Part shown: positions 41,578 through 50,428 of the stretch, piece by piece
How the letters are laid out: the number at the start of each line of letters is the position of its first letter
Numbering within the stretch: the first letter of the stretch is position 1
NCBI GenBank assembly: GCA_934234055.1
Contig: CAKQGY010000001.1
Coordinates: forward strand, 88,166 to 152,165
Source: an uncultured Alphaproteobacteria bacterium
GTDB taxonomy: Bacteria > Pseudomonadota > Alphaproteobacteria > CAAHEQ01 > UBA3637
Reading direction: 5' to 3'
DNA length: 64,000 nucleotides
The notes under the pieces: generated by a model
The model's database searches: none
What the model was told of the DNA's origin: nothing
The model's input: only the letters and a program-made list of their open reading frames with translations
Position numbers and translations under genes: made by a program

Positions 41578-41778
41578 CTATTGGCGCGTGTTGCAGTTTG
41601 TCAGGGCAGGGGGCGGTAGGCGCTTTTCCTGGTGCACAATCTTTTGCGGGGCAGATGTCCAATGCTTGTGAATCTCCTGCGCAACGCGTGTAACAAAGAG
41701 GCCCGAAACAATCAACGCCCCGACGATACATAAAATGCCGGCCGGCACATTGACTTCATCACCATATTCTGTTTTCAT
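41578..41778 (-). CDS. Small single-pass membrane protein, 66 aa
   Basis: Not recognised. One hydrophobic helix (VPAGILCIVGALIVSGLFVTRV) is followed by a polar tail with KRLPPPALTNCNTRQ. I start at MKTEYGDE (41778), where GGAG lies upstream; an in-frame ATG at 41820 lacks a ribosome site. It converges on the ankyrin gene with 2 nt between the stops. Confidence 0.55.
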   Translation of the reverse strand: MKTEYGDEVNVPAGILCIVGALIVSGLFVTRVAQEIHKHWTSAPQKIVHQEKRLPPPALTNCNTRQ

Positions 41779-41836
41779 GTTTTTGTCTCCTTTTTTGTTT
41801 ATTATATCATATTTTTGCATTTTTTCAAGTTTTTTC

Positions 41837-41864
41837 TTGAAAAATTTTTTTTCTGTGGTATAGT
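41837..41864 (+). promoter_or_regulatory. rnhA promoter
   Basis: TTGAAA (41837-41842), 16 nt, TATAGT (41859-41864), only 7 nt before the ATG, which would give an almost leaderless mRNA. Confidence 0.65.
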
Positions 41865-41870
41865 CCTCTT

Positions 41871-42329
41871 ATGAAACAGATTGAACTTTTCACAGACGGA
41901 GCGTGTTCCGGCAACCCCGGGAATGGCGGTTGGGCCTGTATTTTGCGCTATAAAGAAACGGAAAAAGAATTATCCGGCGGAGCAGAACAGACCACAAATA
42001 ACCGTATGGAATTGATGGCGGTAATCAGTGGCTTGAAACAATTGAAAGAGCCGTGTCAGGTAGCAATATCCACGGACAGTCGTTATGTGCTGGACGGGGC
42101 GACCAAGTATTTGGCCGGTTGGCAACAAAATAATTGGCGACGTGCGGATAAAAAGCCGGTTCTGAATCAGGATTTATGGTCGGAACTGTCGGCGTTGCTG
42201 GCCAGACATCGCGTATCGTGGATTTGGGTGAAAGGTCACGCCGGCCACCCCGAAAATGAGCGTGTGGATAAATTGGCCTGCCAACAGCGTGATGCTTTCA
42301 AGGCTCCACCTGTTTCATCAGTTGATTGA
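41871..42329 (+). CDS. rnhA: Ribonuclease HI
   Basis: 152 aa. It degrades RNA in RNA-DNA hybrids. Catalytic residues are readable: Asp in LFTDGACSGNPG, Glu in NNRMELMAVI, Asp in STDSRYV, Asp in NERVDKLA, and His in WVKGHAGHP. The last 32 bp overlap the 3' end of the dsbD-like gene on the other strand. No ribosome site is evident, consistent with the short leader. Confidence 0.95.
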   Translation: MKQIELFTDGACSGNPGNGGWACILRYKETEKELSGGAEQTTNNRMELMAVISGLKQLKEPCQVAISTDSRYVLDGATKYLAGWQQNNWRRADKKPVLNQDLWSELSALLARHRVSWIWVKGHAGHPENERVDKLACQQRDAFKAPPVSSVD

Positions 42330-44007
42330 ATTGATGTTGGCTTAAATCCCGAGGCAGAATCATTTTTTGCCCGTTTTTTAAAATCAAAAAATTAAAGCAA
42401 GTGTGATGCAGACCGTATGTATCGCGAATCTGTCGGGCTTGTTCTGTGCCCGTTGTCAGGTGATAATAGGTCAGCTTGGTGTCTGTGGTATTTCGAAAAA
42501 CGGTTAACCGATCCCAGGCACAGGGTAAACAGGTTGGTGTAGCAACCTGCACCAAAGCAAGCGGAGAAGCTTTGTCGGGCATGGGGGGATAAGTCGGCGC
42601 CCACAGCGGAGCCGATACCGAGGCCAGAAGCCACCCAAACATCAATGCATAAGGTAGTCGCAATATAGCCCGATAACCCATATCAGATTTTTGTGCTTTT
42701 TTGAAAAAAGATAATGTCTTGCCGGGAGCGATCAACCAGATATTAAAACACAGGAAAATCAGGACATATCCCCCCGATAGCAGAGCGATTTTGAACCCGG
42801 CAGAAGCAGCCGTAAAAGCGGTCAAAAAAGGCTTTGGGAACAAAAATATCAGCCCCAGCATAATATATTCTTTTTGAATAGGCTTGACAATTAAAAACAG
42901 TGTAGCAAGCAATAGCACAATGGAAAGCAAATAGCCCGAGGGCACAAAATCTATCGGCAGACAGTAAATCCACAGCAAGCCCAAAATTATAAACAAAACG
43001 GCCAGCCGTCCTTGGATTTGACGCGTGATCAAGCGCATCTCCGATCCCCGATTCGCCAGGCTTTGCGGAGCAAGCCATAGGCACCAAATCGGCGTGCAAA
43101 TCAGAAAAAAGAAGCAGGCCCAAAAGATTTTGTAAAATGGTATCTCTTCGGTCGGTGCGCTAATAGACGAGTCGGATAAAGTAAAACTTCCTTCGGTGAA
43201 TCCGCCGGAAGAACGCACCCGAAACGGAAAAGACGATTCGACAGTAAGCGGATTATTGCTGTTATTTTGCCAAATAAAGACGGCTTTGTTTTGTTCAATT
43301 TGCTGGGACAGTAAAGTCGGAGCCGAATCGCCGATGGCTTGAATGGAAAGCCACTGTAAAGTTTTCGGGAAGGTCAGTTGCGTCCTGATACGACCGTCGG
43401 ATAACACAGAACCTTGTGCAGTTATATCCGTTCGTTCCAAGGGTAAGGCGGTAATCTTCAAACTGTTCAAAATCGGTGCGGCCCAGTTGGTCAAATAAGC
43501 TTCGGATTCGGGCAGGGTGAGTTGATAAGTTTGGGTGAAATATTGGCAATTGCCTTGGACCGGGCATGCGTGCCAAGTTCCCTGCACCCGAATTGTCAGG
43601 TCATGTGGTTGAATATCCTCTAATACAATCGGGAAAAAGGCTATACCGCTGAAACTTTTTGTCCAATCCGATTCGTTGTCGGCGTCGGGTTTGAAAACGG
43701 TCAAGGGAGTGGCCGTGGCATCAGACACTTGAATATCCAAGAGGGGCGTGTCAATTTGCCAATTCGGTGCGGTATCTGCCTCGACTGCCAATAACAATTT
43801 TGACTGACCCCGAATGCCGGTGCGATAAGACACCAACCGTGTTTTCCCAAAGGCCGTCGGCTGCCATGAGGTGGTGCCGCCTTGTGCTCTTTCACGAGCC
43901 AGGGATAAATCGGCGGCCAAATGAGAAAGCGGAGTTGTATCAGCCACCGATTGTTTAATCGGCAACAAACCTGAAAATAATAAAAAGAATATAAAAAAGT
44001 ACTTCAT
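42298..44007 (-). CDS. DsbD/ScsB-like thiol:disulfide interchange protein
   Basis: About 569 aa. Signal peptide (KYFFIFFLLFSGLLPIKQSVA). An N-terminal periplasmic DsbD-like domain contains CPVQGNC (CX5C, as in nDsbD). A central set of about eight membrane helices includes WACFFFLICTPIWC, and a C-terminal thioredoxin-like domain contains ATPTCLPCAWDRLTV (CxxC). The family carries reducing power from the cytoplasm to the periplasm. I trim the start to 44007, since an upstream in-frame ATG would run through the infC start. The numerous Cys-rich pilins may be clients. Confidence 0.75.
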   Translation of the reverse strand: MKYFFIFFLLFSGLLPIKQSVADTTPLSHLAADLSLARERAQGGTTSWQPTAFGKTRLVSYRTGIRGQSKLLLAVEADTAPNWQIDTPLLDIQVSDATATPLTVFKPDADNESDWTKSFSGIAFFPIVLEDIQPHDLTIRVQGTWHACPVQGNCQYFTQTYQLTLPESEAYLTNWAAPILNSLKITALPLERTDITAQGSVLSDGRIRTQLTFPKTLQWLSIQAIGDSAPTLLSQQIEQNKAVFIWQNNSNNPLTVESSFPFRVRSSGGFTEGSFTLSDSSISAPTEEIPFYKIFWACFFFLICTPIWCLWLAPQSLANRGSEMRLITRQIQGRLAVLFIILGLLWIYCLPIDFVPSGYLLSIVLLLATLFLIVKPIQKEYIMLGLIFLFPKPFLTAFTAASAGFKIALLSGGYVLIFLCFNIWLIAPGKTLSFFKKAQKSDMGYRAILRLPYALMFGWLLASVSAPLWAPTYPPMPDKASPLALVQVATPTCLPCAWDRLTVFRNTTDTKLTYYHLTTGTEQARQIRDTYGLHHTCFNFLILKNGQKMILPRDLSQHQFNQLMKQVEP

Positions 44008-44032
44008 AGTGGCTATTCTAGCAAAAAAAAAC

Positions 44033-44061
44033 TTGAATGTCTTGTAAAAAATGTGTAAAAT
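44033..44061 (+). promoter_or_regulatory. infC promoter
   Basis: TTGAAT (44033-44038), 17 nt, TAAAAT (44056-44061). Confidence 0.65.
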
Positions 44062-44097
44062 ACATTCGTTTTTAACTTTTTTATAATGGAGGATTTC

Positions 44098-44640
44098 ATT
44101 AAACCGTTTAATCAAGGCTCTTCGTCGGCTCAGGAAAAGAACGATTTCCGGATGAATGGGCAAATTACATCTTCACAGGTTCGGCTGATTTTGGCGACCG
44201 GTGAGAATTTTGGCGTTATTTCAACTCGTGAAGCGATGCGTCGGGCATCAGAACAGGGCTTGGACCTGATTGAAATTGCACCGGGGCCTATTCCCGTTTG
44301 CAAAATACTGGAAGCCGGTAAATATCGCTATGAACTGCAAAAACGGCGGTCAGAGGCAAAGAAAAAACAAAAAGTTGTTGAAATTAAAGAAATTAAAATG
44401 TCTTCTAATATCGGGGATAATGACTATGCAGTAAAACTGCGGGCAGCACGACGCTTTTTGGAAGATGGCAATAAAGTCAAGTTTAATTTGCGCTTTCGGG
44501 GACGCGAAATGTCATATGTGGATTTGGGGGCTGCGGTTCTGAATCGGGCCAAAGCAGATCTTTCTGACGTGTCCAAAGTGGAACAAGAACCCAAACTGGA
44601 CGGTCGTCAGATGACTTTGGTCATTGCGCCCAACAAATAA
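44098..44640 (+). CDS. infC: Translation initiation factor IF-3, probable ATT start
   Basis: 180 aa from ATT. IF-3 binds the 30S subunit, prevents premature 50S joining and proofreads the start codon. Conserved LILATGENFGVISTREAMRRASEQGLDLIEIAPG, KYRYELQKRRSEAKKKQKVVEIKEIK, and FRGREMSY. GGAGG (44088-44092) lies 5 nt before ATT 44098, while the in-frame ATG 44086 is directly followed by that GGAGG and has no ribosome site. A rare ATT start is the known basis of infC autoregulation in E. coli. A terminator follows. Confidence 0.9.
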   Translation: MKPFNQGSSSAQEKNDFRMNGQITSSQVRLILATGENFGVISTREAMRRASEQGLDLIEIAPGPIPVCKILEAGKYRYELQKRRSEAKKKQKVVEIKEIKMSSNIGDNDYAVKLRAARRFLEDGNKVKFNLRFRGREMSYVDLGAAVLNRAKADLSDVSKVEQEPKLDGRQMTLVIAPNK

Positions 44641-44649
44641 AGCGAATCG

Positions 44650-44683
44650 ATTCGCCTTTTTTAGCCAAAAAGGCGAATTTTTT
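44650..44683 (+). terminator. Terminator after infC
   Basis: Twelve-base stem ATTCGCCTTTTT/AAAAAGGCGAAT (44650-44661 with 44667-44678), 5-nt loop, T6. An alternative GCGAAT/ATTCGC hairpin lies just before it. Confidence 0.9.
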
Positions 44684-44791
44684 ATTAATGTTTTTTTATT
44701 ATAAATCAAGTGTTTGTAAATTAAATCTTGCAATTTGTGAAAAAAAAGAGTAGCCTTAGATCATATTTTTTATAAGTGAAAGGAAATAAAA

Positions 44792-45157
44792 ATGGCTCGT
44801 GTAACTGTTGAAGATTGTGTAAAGAAAGTTCCAAATCGGTTTGATTTGGTCTTGTTGGCGGCGGGACGCGCTCGGGCGCTGTCGTCCGGGGCAGCCTTGA
44901 CTGTGGATCGTGATAACGATAAAAATACGGTGGTGGCTTTGCGTGAAATTGAAGAAGGCACAATTGACTTGAACACTGTTCGGGATAATGTGATTGCCGG
45001 TATGCAAAAATATGCCAAACCGACGGAAGGTATTGAAGATGCGGCCGAGCTGAAAGAAGTGGAATCCGAAATCAATGGAGAAGCTCCGTTGTATGCAGAT
45101 ACAGAATTTGTCGGCTCCGATTCGTTCCAAGTGGTAGATGACGTTACCGAAGCGTAA
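44792..45157 (+). CDS. rpoZ: RNA polymerase omega subunit
   Basis: 121 aa. [30 protein letters not shown] is the omega signature, followed by [20 protein letters not shown]. An acidic C-terminal extension is as in alphaproteobacterial omegas. It assists assembly of the beta' subunit. AAAGGAA precedes the ATG. The rel/spo gene follows after about 20 nt, the usual rpoZ-rsh pairing. Confidence 0.96.
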   Translation: MARVTVEDCVKKVPNRFDLVLLAAGRARALSSGAALTVDRDNDKNTVVALREIEEGTIDLNTVRDNVIAGMQKYAKPTEGIEDAAELKEVESEINGEAPLYADTEFVGSDSFQVVDDVTEA

Positions 45158-45178
45158 TTCGTAAAAGAGGGGTGAACT

Positions 45179-47332
45179 TTGATAACGATGATGCGCCAGT
45201 ATGAATTGGTTGAACGGGTCAAATCCTATGATCCGAATGCCGATGAAGGGGCGCTGAACCGCGCATATATTTTCGCTATGAAAATGCATAGCGGGCAAAA
45301 ACGTGAATCAGGTGAGCCCTATTTTTCGCATCCGGTGGCAGTGGCCAGTATTTTAACGGAATACAAATTGGATGCAGCCACGATTATTACGGCGTTATTG
45401 CATGATACGGTTGAAGATACACCGGCCTCTTATGCTGATATCAAAGAATTATTTGGCGAAGATGTGGCCAAATTGGTTCAGGGACTGACGAAGTTAGCCA
45501 AAGTCCAGATTCATTCCGAGGCTTCTAAACAGGCTGAAAACTTCCAGAAATTAGTTCTGGCAATCAGTTCCGATATTCGGGTGTTGCTGATTAAACTGGC
45601 AGATCGCCTGCATAACATGCGCACGCTTCACTACTGTCTGAAAGCAGAAAAGCGCAAACGCATTGCGACTGAGACTTTGGAAATCTATGTGCCATTGGCT
45701 GAACGAATCGGTATGCAGGCCATGAAGGATGAGTTGGAAGACTTGGCCTTTCAACAGCTGCACCCAGAAGCATATGAGTCAATCACAACACGATTGAATT
45801 TTTTGGCGCAAAAAGGGGAAAAAGATGTCGCAGAAGTGATCACTGAATTAAAGCAGGATCTGGTAGATAACCACATCAAAGCCGAGGTAACAGGGCGGCA
45901 AAAACGACCGTATTCCATATGGTTGAAAATGCAGCGTAAAAATGTAACTTTGGAGCGCATTTTTGATATTATGGCTTTTCGGATTGTTGTGGATACCATT
46001 GCGGAATGCTATCAGGTTTTAGGAGTGATGCATACCAAATACAATATGATTCCCGGCCGTTATAAAGATTATATTTCAACGCCGAAATCAAACGGTTATC
46101 GGTCTATTCACACGGGTGTGTTCGGGCCGCTTAATCGGCGGATTGAACTGCAAATCCGGACAAAAGAAATGCATGAAGTCGCCGAAAAAGGGGTGGCGGC
46201 GCACTGGGAGTATAAGCAAGGTGTCCATCGCGAGGGAACGCAATATCGATGGTTACGGGACTTGTTGGAATTATTAAGTCATTCCTCCGATCCGAACGAA
46301 TTTTTAGAGCATACTAAAATTGCGATGTATCAGGATCAGGTCTTTTGCTTTTCACCAAAAGGTGACTTGATCTCGCTGCCAAAGGGGGCAACCCCGATTG
46401 ATTTTGCATATGCCGTACATTCCAAGGTCGGGGATAATTGTGTCGGTGTTAAAATCAATGGAAAAATCAGCCCTTTGCGCACTGTTTTGCAAAACGGAGA
46501 TCAGGTTGATATTTTAACGGCCAAAAATCAGACCCCCTCGGCCGAATGGGAACGCATTGCCGTATCGGCCAAAGCCAAAGCGGCGATTCGGCGATTCCTG
46601 CGTGCTCAAAAGCGGCAACAACTGGTGGAAAACGGGCGAAGCTTGATGCTGGCCGAGGCCAAAGAATATAATGCCTCTTTCTCGGATAAGGATTTAACGC
46701 CGGCTTTGGATAAAGGACGGTTTAAGACGACGGATGACTTGTTGATGGCTGTCGGTGAGGGATTGGTTTCAGCGGCAGATATTTTCCACAAAGTGCACCC
46801 CGAATCCAAGTTGTCGCTGTATCAAAAGACAATGTCACTGTTTCGTAAAAATGATAAACCTTTGGCGATGGCGGGAAGCCATATGCCGATTACCGGCTTA
46901 TTTGAAGGTTTATCGTACAGTTTTGGCAAGTGCTGCCATCCGGTGCCCGGGGATAAAATTGTGGGGATTGTATCCACCGGCAAAGGTGTTGTGATCCATA
47001 CGCAAGATTGCCCCTCGCTGAACCAATATGCCGATGAGCCTGAGCGTTGGATTGATGTGGGGTGGAATACGGCTGCTGCCAAAGAAGCAGTTTTGCCTGT
47101 GCGAATTAAACTGACCTTGTCCGAACAAGCAGCGGCTATGCCTGAATTGATGACAATTTTGGCGCAATACAATGCGACCGTCTCGGATCTGGCAACGAAA
47201 CGCCGGAGTGAAGGATGGGCAGATTTGGTGCTGGACATTACGGTCCATGATAAAGACCATTTGGATACAATATTACAGGCTTTACGTTCGTCTGAGAAAA
47301 TTGCATCAGTTGAACGAATTAAATCCGGATAA
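45179..47332 (+). CDS. rsh: Bifunctional (p)ppGpp synthetase/hydrolase (Rel/Spo)
   Basis: 717 aa. It makes and breaks the alarmone (p)ppGpp. Hydrolase HD domain (SGEPYFSHPVAVA, LLHDTVEDT, LIKLADRLHNMRTL), synthetase domain (RYKDYISTPKSNGYRSIHTGVFG), TGS domain (VFCFSPKGDLISLPKGATPIDFAYAVHS) and C-terminal ACT. With intact HD residues it should be bifunctional. GAGGGG fits TTG 45179 (6 nt); ATG 45188 or 45191 are alternatives with a longer spacing. Confidence 0.95.
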   Translation: MITMMRQYELVERVKSYDPNADEGALNRAYIFAMKMHSGQKRESGEPYFSHPVAVASILTEYKLDAATIITALLHDTVEDTPASYADIKELFGEDVAKLVQGLTKLAKVQIHSEASKQAENFQKLVLAISSDIRVLLIKLADRLHNMRTLHYCLKAEKRKRIATETLEIYVPLAERIGMQAMKDELEDLAFQQLHPEAYESITTRLNFLAQKGEKDVAEVITELKQDLVDNHIKAEVTGRQKRPYSIWLKMQRKNVTLERIFDIMAFRIVVDTIAECYQVLGVMHTKYNMIPGRYKDYISTPKSNGYRSIHTGVFGPLNRRIELQIRTKEMHEVAEKGVAAHWEYKQGVHREGTQYRWLRDLLELLSHSSDPNEFLEHTKIAMYQDQVFCFSPKGDLISLPKGATPIDFAYAVHSKVGDNCVGVKINGKISPLRTVLQNGDQVDILTAKNQTPSAEWERIAVSAKAKAAIRRFLRAQKRQQLVENGRSLMLAEAKEYNASFSDKDLTPALDKGRFKTTDDLLMAVGEGLVSAADIFHKVHPESKLSLYQKTMSLFRKNDKPLAMAGSHMPITGLFEGLSYSFGKCCHPVPGDKIVGIVSTGKGVVIHTQDCPSLNQYADEPERWIDVGWNTAAAKEAVLPVRIKLTLSEQAAAMPELMTILAQYNATVSDLATKRRSEGWADLVLDITVHDKDHLDTILQALRSSEKIASVERIKSG

Positions 47333-47351
47333 AATATATTAAATCAATAAG

Positions 47352-47897
47352 TTATGATTTCGTCTCTGTGGTAGCGGGTGTCTCTGTTGCAGAAACAACC
47401 GAAGTTTCCGGCGCATTGCGTCGACCTTGGTGCGGGCGATTTAAACGACGCTTTGGTTGCTCTTGGGAGATCATAGTTTGCTCTGTGTTTTGATTCATTG
47501 TTTCCACCGGCACGGATAAATCCAAGACCGATAAATCACCATCGGGCAGGGGAGTTAAAGAAACTTCCTCGGTAGTCGAATCGGCTAAAACCGTCTGGGG
47601 TTGTTCCACCGGTCGCGGTTGTGGGCGCAGAGCCATCTCGTTTGCGATGGCAATGTTTTGCAAATGCATATAGTGATCAGCATACTGCATACATGTTTCA
47701 GCTAACACTTCATCATTTTGAATCAATGCATCTTTGGCGGCCGCTAAATACTTTTCGTGTAATTGTAAAGCCGTTCCACGCAGCTTGCCACATGGCCCAG
47801 AGCTTTCTAATGAAGTATTCCGAAAAATAGTTTGGGTGCGGCTGCCGCGTGAAGAATTATGCCGTCCGTTAAAGCGATTACGTTGATTCTGTTTCAT
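47352..47897 (-). CDS. DUF4167-family protein
   Basis: 181 aa. The N-terminal half matches the alphaproteobacterial DUF4167 pattern: a basic Arg/Asn/Gly-rich start (MKQNQRNRFNGRHNSSRGSR), KLRGTALQLHEKYLAAAKDAL, MQYADHYMHLQ. The C-terminal half is Pro/Thr-rich and disordered. The basic start suggests RNA binding, but the function is unknown. Good evidence that the genome is alphaproteobacterial. Confidence 0.85.
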   Translation of the reverse strand: MKQNQRNRFNGRHNSSRGSRTQTIFRNTSLESSGPCGKLRGTALQLHEKYLAAAKDALIQNDEVLAETCMQYADHYMHLQNIAIANEMALRPQPRPVEQPQTVLADSTTEEVSLTPLPDGDLSVLDLSVPVETMNQNTEQTMISQEQPKRRLNRPHQGRRNAPETSVVSATETPATTETKS

Positions 47898-47904
47898 AAA
47901 AAAC

Positions 47905-48798
47905 CTATTGATAAATCGGATAAGTGTATCCGGATTGTTGGTAATACGGCGTCACGGGCATTTGCATTACGGGAACCGATACCGGCGCCACGTGCATTTG
48001 AGGAACCACCGGTTGCGGCATTTGGAAAGTGGTCGGCACTTGCTGCGTGGTCGGAACCCCCAAGTGGTGTAGCATTATATCAACCGAACCGGCCGGTGCC
48101 TGCACGACGAGCGGCGGCTGTTGGACATAGGTCGGCTGTTGCTGCATAACCATAGGTTGTGCCTGAACATAGGCGGGTTGCTGTTGCACTGTGACAGCCT
48201 GTTGCATAACGACAGGACGTCGCACAATAACCGGTTGCTGCATAACGACAGGTTGCTCAACCGTCACATCGCGTTGAATGGTGACCGGATATTGAACGGA
48301 AATCGGATATTGTCGTGTAATCGGATATTGAACCTTGGGTGTCGATTGTGTGTAATAGGTTTCAACACCGGTGCCTGTCAGCGGAGCAGTCTCGGCCGCA
48401 ACGACAGATTCGGTTTCTTGGGTTGCCCACTTGTCCCGAACGGAAATTGCCGGCGGTTGTTGTTCAAACATCGTCTCATCATCGGTAACCATCGTCGGTA
48501 GAGGCAGCTCCGGAATTGTTAAGTCCGCTTCGTCCTCGTAGGTCATTGTCAGCGCTGTATCCCGATTCGTATCCGGTCTGTCGCAACCGACAGTGCAGGG
48601 AATATCGGCCTTCTTTTCCGGCAGAACAATATCCTTATCCGGGGTTGTTTTTGCGGAATCGGAAACAGAAGTATCCCCACCCGTCGCATAAGACCAGTTT
48701 ATATAGTCCGAACTGTTTTCTTTGGACACAGCATATGCCCCGACAGACATAAAGAGAGACAAACTTGATAGCAAAAAAACAGACAATTTTGTGTTCAT
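47905..48798 (-). CDS. Exported Val/Gln/Pro-rich repeat protein
   Basis: 297 aa. Signal peptide ending about residue 24 (SSLSLFMSVGAYA). The central region (about 160-235) is built from short degenerate repeats of the kind YPVTIQ, VVMQQP, AYVQAQP, TYVQQPP. The tail is Pro/Tyr-rich. It is probably a surface or periplasmic fibrous protein; no known family. Repeats of this kind can change copy number by recombination. Confidence 0.65.
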   Translation of the reverse strand: MNTKLSVFLLSSLSLFMSVGAYAVSKENSSDYINWSYATGGDTSVSDSAKTTPDKDIVLPEKKADIPCTVGCDRPDTNRDTALTMTYEDEADLTIPELPLPTMVTDDETMFEQQPPAISVRDKWATQETESVVAAETAPLTGTGVETYYTQSTPKVQYPITRQYPISVQYPVTIQRDVTVEQPVVMQQPVIVRRPVVMQQAVTVQQQPAYVQAQPMVMQQQPTYVQQPPLVVQAPAGSVDIMLHHLGVPTTQQVPTTFQMPQPVVPQMHVAPVSVPVMQMPVTPYYQQSGYTYPIYQ

Positions 48799-48861
48799 TT
48801 TTTTTATCCTTTTATTGATCCGATACTCTCACATTACACCGTTTTTGAAACGGAATCAAGC

Positions 48862-49110
48862 CTATTCTGCGATTCCCAGCAATTTTTTGTATTCGTCGCG
48901 CAAATATTCGGCTTCCGCACGATCGGCCGGTGTCATTTTACGCAGGCGCAGTATCTGTCGCATAACCTTGATATCATAGCCGCTTCCTTTGGCCTCGGCA
49001 AAAATTTCCCGAATGTCGGCGGAAAGTTCTTTCTTTTCCTCTTCCAACCGTTCGATTCGTTCAATAAAAGCAGCTAATTTACCGGCATCTGGTTTTACTT
49101 CATCAGTCAT
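48862..49110 (-). CDS. gapR: GapR (DUF2312) nucleoid-associated protein
   Basis: 82 aa. Nearly the whole family pattern is visible: KLAAFIERIERLEEEKKELSADIREIFAEAKGSGYD and KVMRQILRLRKM. In Caulobacter GapR binds AT-rich overtwisted DNA and supports replication; it is almost restricted to Alphaproteobacteria. GAGGGG precedes the ATG. The trcR-like gene upstream ends 24 nt before. Confidence 0.93.
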   Translation of the reverse strand: MTDEVKPDAGKLAAFIERIERLEEEKKELSADIREIFAEAKGSGYDIKVMRQILRLRKMTPADRAEAEYLRDEYKKLLGIAE

Positions 49111-49133
49111 TTTTTTATCCCCTCAAATTAAAG

Positions 49134-49655
49134 TTATTTTTTTGGTGTGGCGGCCTGTACGGCTGCATTCAAATCCGATTCGGTGCACAACCCCAGTGTG
49201 ACGGGATTGCGTGGAACAATGTTATGAATATTCTTGTGTGTGCGTTCCCGAATCGCCGTGATGGTCGGCTTGGTCGTGCGGAGCAATTTCACAATTTGCG
49301 AATCGCGCATCTCTGGGTGATTCTTGACAATCCAGGCAATAGCTGAAGGACGATCGCCGCGCTTGGAGTGTGATACATATTTCTTACCCTTGGAGAGTAA
49401 TTTTTCCACTTCCGGATTACAATATAATACCAACGACTCGTTGGGATTGGCTTCACATCGTTTAATTTCGTCCCAAGTCAATTGTTCGTTGACAATCGGG
49501 TCAAACCCCATAATGTGGGCTGCCACATCACCGTCGGCAATTGCTTGAACTTCAAGAGTATGCATTCCGCAAAAATCAGCAATTTGTTGAAATGTTAAAG
49601 TTGTATTATCCAATAACCAAACGGCCGTTGCTTTCGGCATTAAGGGAAGTGTCAT
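49134..49655 (-). CDS. trcR: TrcR-like cell-cycle regulator (DUF1013)
   Basis: 173 aa from MTLPLMPK. The DUF1013 pattern is clear: ATAVWLLDNTTLTFQQIADFCGMHTLEVQAIADGDVA, GFDPI, RSDAIAWI-like GDRPSAIAWIVKNHPEMRDSQIVKLLRTTKPTITAIRERTHKN. In Caulobacter TrcR activates cell-cycle genes including ctrA-linked control. I start at 49655 with AAAGG upstream rather than at an in-frame ATG 49706. It is likely co-transcribed with gapR. Confidence 0.88.
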   Translation of the reverse strand: MTLPLMPKATAVWLLDNTTLTFQQIADFCGMHTLEVQAIADGDVAAHIMGFDPIVNEQLTWDEIKRCEANPNESLVLYCNPEVEKLLSKGKKYVSHSKRGDRPSAIAWIVKNHPEMRDSQIVKLLRTTKPTITAIRERTHKNIHNIVPRNPVTLGLCTESDLNAAVQAATPKK

Positions 49656-49733
49656 TTTAATTTTACCTTTCTCAAATAAATTGTTTTGATGGGAAGAGTA
49701 TAACAAAAATGTTTTAAAATTGCAATAAAAATG

Positions 49734-49762
49734 ATGACATTTGAAAAATAATTTGATATGAT
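49734..49762 (+). promoter_or_regulatory. Promoter of the outer-membrane protein gene
   Basis: ATGACA (49734-49739), 17 nt, TATGAT (49757-49762). Confidence 0.6.
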
Positions 49763-49796
49763 GCGTTCAGGTTGTTTTGATTAAAAGGAGAAAAAA

Positions 49797-50339
49797 ATGA
49801 AAAAACATCTGTTTATGTTGGCTCTGTTGGGAGCTTTTACTGTTTCAATGTCGGCGTCGGCCGATTTTTATGCCGGAGTCGGATTCGGTGGCAGTTTTAA
49901 TGGGGGGAGCACCTATAAGAACGGAATCCGGAGCAAATTCAAAAATTCGGCAATGTATTCACTAAGCGGTGGATATGAATTGCCACTGCCATTGTTTGAT
50001 GTGCGTGGTGAAGCCGAGTATGTGCGGATTCGGCCCGAGGCAAAAGATACCCGTACCAAACAATTGGACGGCCTGTTCTTGAATGCAATCGGCACGATTC
50101 CTTTGGTTCCCGTGATTGATCCGTATGTCGGGCTGGGAATCGGGCGTGTGCGGTTTGATCATGCGAATTCGTTTGCGGTGCAGGGGATGATGGGCGCCGA
50201 ATATGAATTGCCGTTCTGGCCGATGACGGTTGGTGGTGAATACCGGTATTTGAAAATCAACGAAACCACCGGGAAAGCCCATTCACCGTCTAAGTTTCAT
50301 ACCAATATCTTGATGCTGAAAGTGCGGTACTTGTTCTAA
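49797..50339 (+). CDS. Small outer-membrane beta-barrel protein
   Basis: 180 aa. Signal peptide (KKHLFMLALLGAFTVSMSASA), then alternating beta strands of an eight-stranded Omp-type barrel: DFYAGVGFGGSFNGG, MYSLSGGYELPLP, VRGEAEYVRIRP, VDPYVGLGIGRVRFD-like segments, and a terminal aromatic strand LMLKVRYLF as required for BAM recognition. Monocistronic, with its own promoter and terminator. Confidence 0.85.
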   Translation: MKKHLFMLALLGAFTVSMSASADFYAGVGFGGSFNGGSTYKNGIRSKFKNSAMYSLSGGYELPLPLFDVRGEAEYVRIRPEAKDTRTKQLDGLFLNAIGTIPLVPVIDPYVGLGIGRVRFDHANSFAVQGMMGAEYELPFWPMTVGGEYRYLKINETTGKAHSPSKFHTNILMLKVRYLF

Positions 50340-50346
50340 AAAAATC

Positions 50347-50374
50347 AGGCAGGTGTGGGACGCCTGCCTTTTTT
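50347..50374 (+). terminator. Terminator after the outer-membrane protein gene
   Basis: AGGCAGG/CCTGCCT stem (50347-50353 with 50363-50369), 9-nt loop, T6. Confidence 0.85.
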
Positions 50375-50375
50375 G

Positions 50376-50404
50376 TTGACATTTCGGACGCCTTGTGATA
50401 AAAG
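50376..50404 (+). promoter_or_regulatory. ndk promoter
   Basis: TTGACA (50376-50381), 17 nt, TAAAAG (50399-50404), directly after the previous terminator. Confidence 0.65.
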
Positions 50405-50428
50405 GCGTCCCTGTAAGGAGAATACGTT

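Noticed and set aside
42298..44163. Longer version of the dsbD-like gene starting at 44163
   Set aside because: The extra 52 residues precede an obvious signal peptide and run through the infC promoter, ribosome site and first codons.
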